DNA of 16,673 nucleotides from an uncultured Oscillibacter sp. (lineage in GTDB: Bacteria; Bacillota; Clostridia; Oscillospirales; Oscillospiraceae), in assembly GCF_910587525.1 (NCBI RefSeq), contig NZ_CAJULS010000041.1, forward strand, positions 1 through 16,673, in the 5' to 3' direction. Position numbers and translations under genes: made by a program. Below, piece by piece: positions 12,701 through 16,673 of this stretch (positions are counted from its first letter, which is position 1; each line of letters starts with the position of its first letter). The notes below the pieces were generated by a model. That model searched no databases and was not told where the DNA came from. It saw nothing but the letters and a program-made list of their open reading frames with translations.

Positions 12701-13247
12701 GAACCTGTATTCACAAGAAGATAATCAGTGATAAAATAGGATACATGGAAGGAAAAGGGCGAGAGTCGTATCCCAGCGACTTGACAGATGAGCAGTGGGA
12801 AGAAATATCACCATTATATACAGGGATGCGCAAGTGCACGTGGAACAAACGAAAGGCAGGAAGCGGCACATTGTAGTGGATGTGCTGGGTTGCCTGTTGT
12901 GGTTCATGCTGCCAATGTTCATGACACAAAAGGTGGAATATGTACCGCTAAACGAGCGTATAAGCGGTATCCATCTGTTCAGAAGTTCTGTGCGGCCGCA
13001 GGATACCGGGGGACTTTTGTTTCTGATTTGAAGGAACAGCTTGACCTTAATGTTGATATTTCAGAGAGAATCAAGCCCCATCAATGGAAAAAACTCCCTT
13101 GGCGATGGGCGGTGGAGTGCACCCTCTCTTGGCTCAATCATTCCAGACGTCTCAGCAAAGATTATGAGATTTCCATCTCTTCCGCTGAAGCTATGGTTGA
13201 AATTTTTCATCTCCACATGCTACTCAAACGCTTATGAATACAGCTTC
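12701..13247 (+). mobile_element. Decayed IS5-family-like insertion sequence
   Basis: Terminal repeats: GAACCTGTATTCACAAG at 12701-12717 and its complement at 13231-13247 (15 of 17 match). It is flanked by TAA on the left and TGA on the right, compatible with a 3-bp TNA target. At about 547 bp it is shorter than an intact IS of this type. The same 3' end occurs alone at 10187-10272. Confidence 0.8.
12745..13237 (+). pseudogene. IS5-family transposase, deleted and frameshifted
   Basis: Three reading frames carry successive pieces. The N-terminus from ATG 12745 reads MEGKGRESYPSDLTDEQWEE, then ISPLYTGMRKCTW, the usual DUF4096-type start. KGRKRHIVVDVLGCLL follows in a second frame. Then VVVHAANVHDTKGG, KAYKRYP-like text, GYRGTFVSDLKEQLDL, LPWRWAVECTLSWLNHSRRL and the C-terminus …LLKRL lie in a third, ending at TGA 13237. 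The part between GMRKCTW and KGRKRH, including the first catalytic Asp region, is deleted. WAVECTLSW replaces the usual W-x-V-E-R-T block, altering it at Arg. It cannot encode an active transposase, though ends might still be moved in trans by a complete copy elsewhere. Confidence 0.85.
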
Positions 13248-13462
13248 TGAACCCTGAGCGGGGGCGGCTGACGGCCGCCCCCGCTCTTTTGAAGCCCCAA
13301 ACTCTCCAGCAGCTCCGCCGCCCGCTGGTCCATCTTTGTCTCCGAGCGCTTCAAAAAGCGGCGGAGGGATTTGCAGCACGCGCAGCTGATGCGCAGGTTT
13401 CTCAGACTCCCGTCATTTTTTCTAAACTTTCCCAAGTCAATGACCCGCTAGAGCTGCATCAT
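13232..13462 (-). pseudogene. Small ORF of unknown family with an in-frame amber codon
   Basis: A perfect AGGAGG (13472-13467) lies 7 nt before ATG at 13459 (4 nt before an adjacent ATG at 13462). Translation gives MMQL, then TAG (13450-13448), and continues in the same frame: RVIDLGKFRKNDGSLRNLRI, SCACCKSLRRFLKRSETKMD, QRAAELLESLGL. That text is basic and helical with three clustered cysteines (CACC), and looks like a genuine protein of about 55-60 aa. The final residues are read from the terminator stem and the IS end, so the original C-terminus may have been altered too. A TTG at 13435 just after the amber could restart translation but has no ribosome binding site. Likely a pseudogene by point mutation; I do not recognise the family. 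Confidence 0.5.
13256..13290 (+). terminator. Strong rho-independent terminator
   Basis: GAGCGGGGGCGGC-tgacg-GCCGCCCCCGCTC then TTTT: a perfect 13-bp GC stem with a T-tract. It was probably the terminator of the thioesterase gene before the IS inserted between them. Confidence 0.85.
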
Positions 13463-13815
13463 GTGACCTCCTGTGACCAGCGGATGATGTCCAGAATGTC
13501 ATTCCTGACACCGTCGAGGCGGGCTGACCCCCGCCAAAGCATGAAATTCTTTTGACAGTGTGTTTTCCTAATAAAACGCAATCTTATGTGTAATGAGACT
13601 CCTCAGGCAGTGCCGAAGGGCTCTGGGACACCGGAAACGGCCTCCGCCCTGGACCGCGGGAATCATCCAGAGAGTCACTAAGCAGCCGGAGGAGGCCTAG
13701 GACAGCACGTTTGCCGGCACTGGGCGGCACACTGGTCCCCGAATGGCAGAAGAGGCCGCCAGGTGATTTGAGAAGGCCATGCTTCAGGAGTTTAAAAATA
13801 ATTTTTGATTATGTT

Positions 13816-13846
13816 GCACAGTCCCGCGCAAATATTGGGACTGTGC
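13816..13846. repeat. Hairpin GCACAGTCCC / GGGACTGTGC
   Basis: A perfect 10-bp stem with an 11-nt loop and no T-tract, in the AT-rich gene-free stretch. Could be a terminator remnant or a protein-binding site. Confidence 0.5.
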
Positions 13847-14349
13847 CCCCTGCTCTTAAATAGTGTTTACAGGAAATATATGGTATCAGAAATGACTATG
13901 TTTTTTGCCTATTTTCTCAAATATCATAGAGCTGATTTGTGCAAATCCACTTATGATTAACAACTCTTCGAACACGCTCTGCCTGGGAAAATGCGCAAAA
14001 TCTCTTAAATTCCTACAAATTTGGGAGCAGACTGCGTATCCAGTAATTTTTAGCAGACACTATCTAGAATAAAATTTGTTATTATAAAATAAACTCTGAG
14101 AACGCCAACATCATATCAAGTAAAAGAGAAATCCATGAACGGCAAACCCCTATGATACATAGCACCCAAAGTTGAAAAATCATGTAACCATTGAAACACA
14201 GGGCTACAGGAAAAGAATAGCGCTGCCCAATCCCAACAGCTGACAACAATTTGTTCAGATTGGCGGAGGGATTTATGTTGTTTCCCTCAAATACCCAAAA
14301 TTTGTCCCCCATCATGTGAAAAACGGGTGTTTCGGAATTTCGGCGAGTC

Positions 14350-14358
14350 TGATAAAAT
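14350..14358 (+). promoter_or_regulatory. Possible extended -10 element for the sugar ABC operon
   Basis: TGaTAAAAT lies 33 nt before the GTG start. No good -35 is seen at 16-18 nt, so an activator may be needed. Weak evidence. Confidence 0.3.
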
Positions 14359-14390
14359 CTAACAAAATAGCCAGTGAAGGGGGAAACTGT

Positions 14391-15884
14391 GTGGAATATG
14401 TGCTGGAAATGAAAGACATCAGCAAAACTTTTCCAGGTGTCGTTGCGCTCGACCATGTGCAGTTGCAGGTAAAGCCAGGGGAAGTCCATGCGCTGATGGG
14501 AGAAAACGGCGCTGGAAAATCCACCCTGATGAAAATCCTGATGGGTATTTATACCAAAGACTCCGGCGGAGAGATCTGCTTTGATGGAAAGCCATATAAC
14601 GCGTCCAATCCCAAAGAGGCCATGGATATGGGGGTGGCGATGATCCACCAGGAACTGAACCCGATCCTGGACATGACAGTGTATGAAAACATCTTTGTGG
14701 GGCGGGAGCTGCGTAAAAACGGTCTCGTGGACAAAAAGGCAGAGATCGAAGAGGCGGAAAAGCTGATCAGAGAGTGCGGCCTGCATGTATCGCCCAAGGA
14801 GACACTGCGGAATCTCACGGTGGCACAGTGCCAGCTGATAGAGATCATCAAAGCAATCTCTATCAATGCAAAGGTCATCGTCATGGATGAGCCCACTGCC
14901 GCCATCACTGAACGGGAGGTAGAGTTCCTGTTCGAACACATTCGCAGGCTCACGCAAAAAGGCGTCGCCATCATTTATATTTCCCACCGGATGGCGGAGA
15001 TCTTCACGATCTGCGACCGGGTCAGTGTTTACCGCGACGGACAGTACATCGGCACGGACGAAACAAAAAATCTGGATGAGGCCGCACTGATCAAGATGAT
15101 GGTGGGCCGGGAGATTACAGATGTATATCCCAAGCTGCACGCGGACATTGGCGAGGTGATTTTTGAGGCAAAGGATATCGTCCGCGCGGACAACAAGGTG
15201 AAGGGCGTCAGTCTGTCCGTCCGCAGGGGTGAGATCCTGGGGATCGGAGGTCTGGTGGGCGCCGGCCGGAGCGAACTGGTAGAGGGAATTTTCGGAATAC
15301 ATCCGCTCTCTCACGGCGAGATCCGCGTGAAAGGCAGAAAGGTGAAGGTGTCCTCGCCCCAGGATATTATCAAGGAGGGCGTGGCGCTCATTACCGAGGA
15401 CCGGAAGGTCACAGGACTGAATCTGAGCGGGACCGTCAACGACAATATCGCCATGGTGGCCATTAAAAAGCTGCTGACAAAAGGGCTTTATAACAAGTCC
15501 AAGGCCCATAAGGCCTCTCAGGAATACGTGGAAAAGCTGAAGATAAAAACGCCCTCTGTCAATCAGATCGTCGGCAATCTGTCTGGCGGCAACCAGCAGA
15601 AGACCGTCATTGCCAAGTGGCTTCTGAACGATCCGGATATCATCATCTTGGATGAGCCTACGCGGGGAATCGACGTTGGCGCCAAGCGGGATATTTACCT
15701 GCTGTTGGGAAATCTGGTGCAGCAGGGCAAAGCGGTCATCATCATCTCGTCGGAAATCCCGGAGTTGATGGGAATTTGCGACCGGCTCGTTGTCATGTGC
15801 GAGGGGAATTATTCCGGCGAGGTCCAGCGTGGGGAGTTCTCTCAGGAGCGCATCATGGCATTGGCCTCCGCCATTAAAGTATAA
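14391..15884 (+). CDS. Sugar ABC transporter ATP-binding protein (RbsA/MglA-like double ATPase)
   Basis: This 497-aa protein has two fused ATPase domains, the normal length for carbohydrate-uptake transporter family 2. Domain 1 has Walker A GENGAGKST (residues 37-45), the divergent signature LTVAQCQLIEIIKA typical of the family, and Walker B VIVMDEPTAAIT. Domain 2 has the degenerate Walker A GGLVGAGRSELVEGI, as usual for RbsA/MglA, then LSGGNQQKTVIAKWL and IIILDEPTRGIDVGAK. It powers import of a monosaccharide or polyol with the permease that follows 14 nt downstream. I chose GTG at 14391 because AAGGGGGA lies just before it; ATG at 14316 lacks a ribosome binding site. The substrate cannot be read from the ATPase. 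Ribose, galactose, xylose and inositol are all possible, and the nearby iolG-like gene makes inositol worth considering. Confidence 0.9.
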   Translation: MEYVLEMKDISKTFPGVVALDHVQLQVKPGEVHALMGENGAGKSTLMKILMGIYTKDSGGEICFDGKPYNASNPKEAMDMGVAMIHQELNPILDMTVYENIFVGRELRKNGLVDKKAEIEEAEKLIRECGLHVSPKETLRNLTVAQCQLIEIIKAISINAKVIVMDEPTAAITEREVEFLFEHIRRLTQKGVAIIYISHRMAEIFTICDRVSVYRDGQYIGTDETKNLDEAALIKMMVGREITDVYPKLHADIGEVIFEAKDIVRADNKVKGVSLSVRRGEILGIGGLVGAGRSELVEGIFGIHPLSHGEIRVKGRKVKVSSPQDIIKEGVALITEDRKVTGLNLSGTVNDNIAMVAIKKLLTKGLYNKSKAHKASQEYVEKLKIKTPSVNQIVGNLSGGNQQKTVIAKWLLNDPDIIILDEPTRGIDVGAKRDIYLLLGNLVQQGKAVIIISSEIPELMGICDRLVVMCEGNYSGEVQRGEFSQERIMALASAIKV

Positions 15885-15898
15885 AGGAAGAGAATATT

Positions 15899-16673
15899 AT
15901 GAAAGAGATGAAACGTACGAAGGCCCTCATCAGCGAATATTTTATCTTTGTGATCTTTATTGCGCTGGTGGTTGTTCTGACCTGCCTGAAGCCCAGCTTT
16001 ATCACGCCCGGCAACCTGGTCAATATCCTCAAGCAGGCGTCTATCAACGGTATTCTGGCATTTGGCATGATGTTCGTCATCGTTGCCGGCGGATTTGATA
16101 TGTCCGTCGGGTCTACAGTGGCGTTTACCGGCGTTTTGGCGGCCATGCTGGGCCAGGGGCAGTATCCGCTGATTGTGCCTCTGATCGTGGCCATGCTGGG
16201 CGGCCTGGCTGTTGGTGTGGTGAATGGTGTCGGTGTTGCCGTGGGGAACCTGCCCCCCTTTATTATGACGCTCGGCACGATGACCGCCGTCCGCGGCCTG
16301 GCGCTGCTGATCTCCAAAGGCAAGCCGGTCATTGGCATCAGCGCGGAGTACAAAGCCGTCGCGGCCTCCACATTTTGGGGGATTCCCATGCTGGCGGTCT
16401 TCCTGGTAATCATCATTGCGGTCTGCTCGTTTATTCTGGCAAAAACCGTCTATGGGCGCCGGGTCTACGCCTGCGGTGGCAATCTGCTGGCGGCGCGTGT
16501 ATCCGGTATCAACACTACCAGGATCCGCATTTCAACATTTGCCATTGCCGGTCTGCTGGCCGGCCTGAGCGGGTTCTTGATGACATCCCGTGTTACAATC
16601 GGCCAGCCTACCGCGGCAGAGAGCTATGAGATGGACGCCATTACGGCCTGCGTGGTGGGCGGCGTATCCATGT
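15899..16673 (+). CDS. Sugar ABC transporter permease (RbsC-like), partial at right edge
   Basis: The frame is open from ATG at 15899 to the window end (258 codons, no stop); full-length members are about 310-340 aa. AAGGAAG lies about 7 nt before the ATG. Several membrane segments are visible: ALISEYFIFVIFIALVVVLT, ASINGILAFGMMFVIVAGGF, VPLIVAMLGGLAVGVVNGVG and MLAVFLVIIIAVCSFILAKT. Family marks include GGFDMSVGS after segment 3, NLPPFIMTLGTM, and YGRRVYACGGNLLAARVSGI, the loop that contacts the ATPase, followed by AGLLAGLSGFL. It forms the membrane channel of the importer with the ATPase 14 nt upstream. The sugar-binding protein should lie outside the window. Confidence 0.92.
   Translation, partial: MKEMKRTKALISEYFIFVIFIALVVVLTCLKPSFITPGNLVNILKQASINGILAFGMMFVIVAGGFDMSVGSTVAFTGVLAAMLGQGQYPLIVPLIVAMLGGLAVGVVNGVGVAVGNLPPFIMTLGTMTAVRGLALLISKGKPVIGISAEYKAVAASTFWGIPMLAVFLVIIIAVCSFILAKTVYGRRVYACGGNLLAARVSGINTTRIRISTFAIAGLLAGLSGFLMTSRVTIGQPTAAESYEMDAITACVVGGVSM

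Larger units (their letters stand above)
13473..14390. other. Gene-free stretch, AT-rich in its right half
   Basis: No ORF here has a ribosome binding site or familiar motif; long minus-strand ORFs are shadows of the ABC gene. Up to about 13790 it is mixed-GC with broken palindromes (such as GGCCTCC near 13638 against GGAGGCC near 13692). From about 13790 to 14380 it is distinctly AT-rich, unlike the flanks. It holds a 10-bp hairpin (13816-13825 / 13837-13846) and an imperfect dyad CTGACAACAAtttgttcag near 14240. Confidence 0.55.

Noticed and set aside
14082..15509. 475-codon minus-strand frame
   Set aside because: It lies opposite the sugar ABC ATPase, which has all family motifs; the minus frame shows none.

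Overview
The window looks like chromosomal DNA from a GC-rich, spore-forming gut Firmicute of the Oscillospiraceae type (Flavonifractor / Pseudoflavonifractor / Lawsonibacter-like). This is inferred from GC-rich coding DNA with strong AGGAGG-type ribosome binding sites, collagen-like spore-surface proteins, and many palindromic intergenic repeats. No species can be named from sequence alone.

Region 1 (1 to about 2500) is the end of an integrated mobile element, phage or ICE. Two leftward genes (a coiled-coil protein running off the edge and a 54-aa DUF6906-like protein) lie downstream of a perfect-consensus leftward promoter (TTGACA-17-TATAAT). That promoter is covered by AT-rich dyads next to a rightward cI-like repressor. 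Between promoter and genes, a roughly 28-bp inverted repeat encloses a small zinc-ribbon ORF. A gene-poor 680-bp end with short repeats and an outward terminator leads to the junction near 2500, where a nucleoside-type ABC ATPase gene is cut off inside its second ATPase domain.

Region 2 (3854-8188) is the most distinctive part. Three proteins share one N-terminal module: one leftward with a Cys-Pro-Gly segment, and two rightward with long Gly-X-Thr collagen tracts. They are followed by a GT2 glycosyltransferase with a TPR-like tail. The leftward and rightward genes diverge from a 64-bp near-perfect palindrome that contains, in mirror image, two sigma-K-type promoters (AC-N17-CATAnnnT). I read this as a mother-cell-expressed spore-coat/exosporium and glycosylation locus.

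Region 3 (8189-10430) holds an N-terminally truncated sugar isomerase followed by an intact inositol-2-dehydrogenase-like gene. It is bracketed by two copies of an 86-89-nt structured repeat, long perfect hairpins and a solo 3' end of an IS.

Region 4 (10431-13290) holds a MATE exporter (leftward), a PaaI-type thioesterase with a strong extended -10 promoter, and a decayed IS5-like element inserted between the thioesterase and its terminator.

Region 5 (13232-16673) has a small leftward ORF with an in-frame amber codon, an AT-rich gene-free stretch, and the first two genes of a ribose/galactose-type sugar ABC importer (ATPase, then permease running off the right edge).
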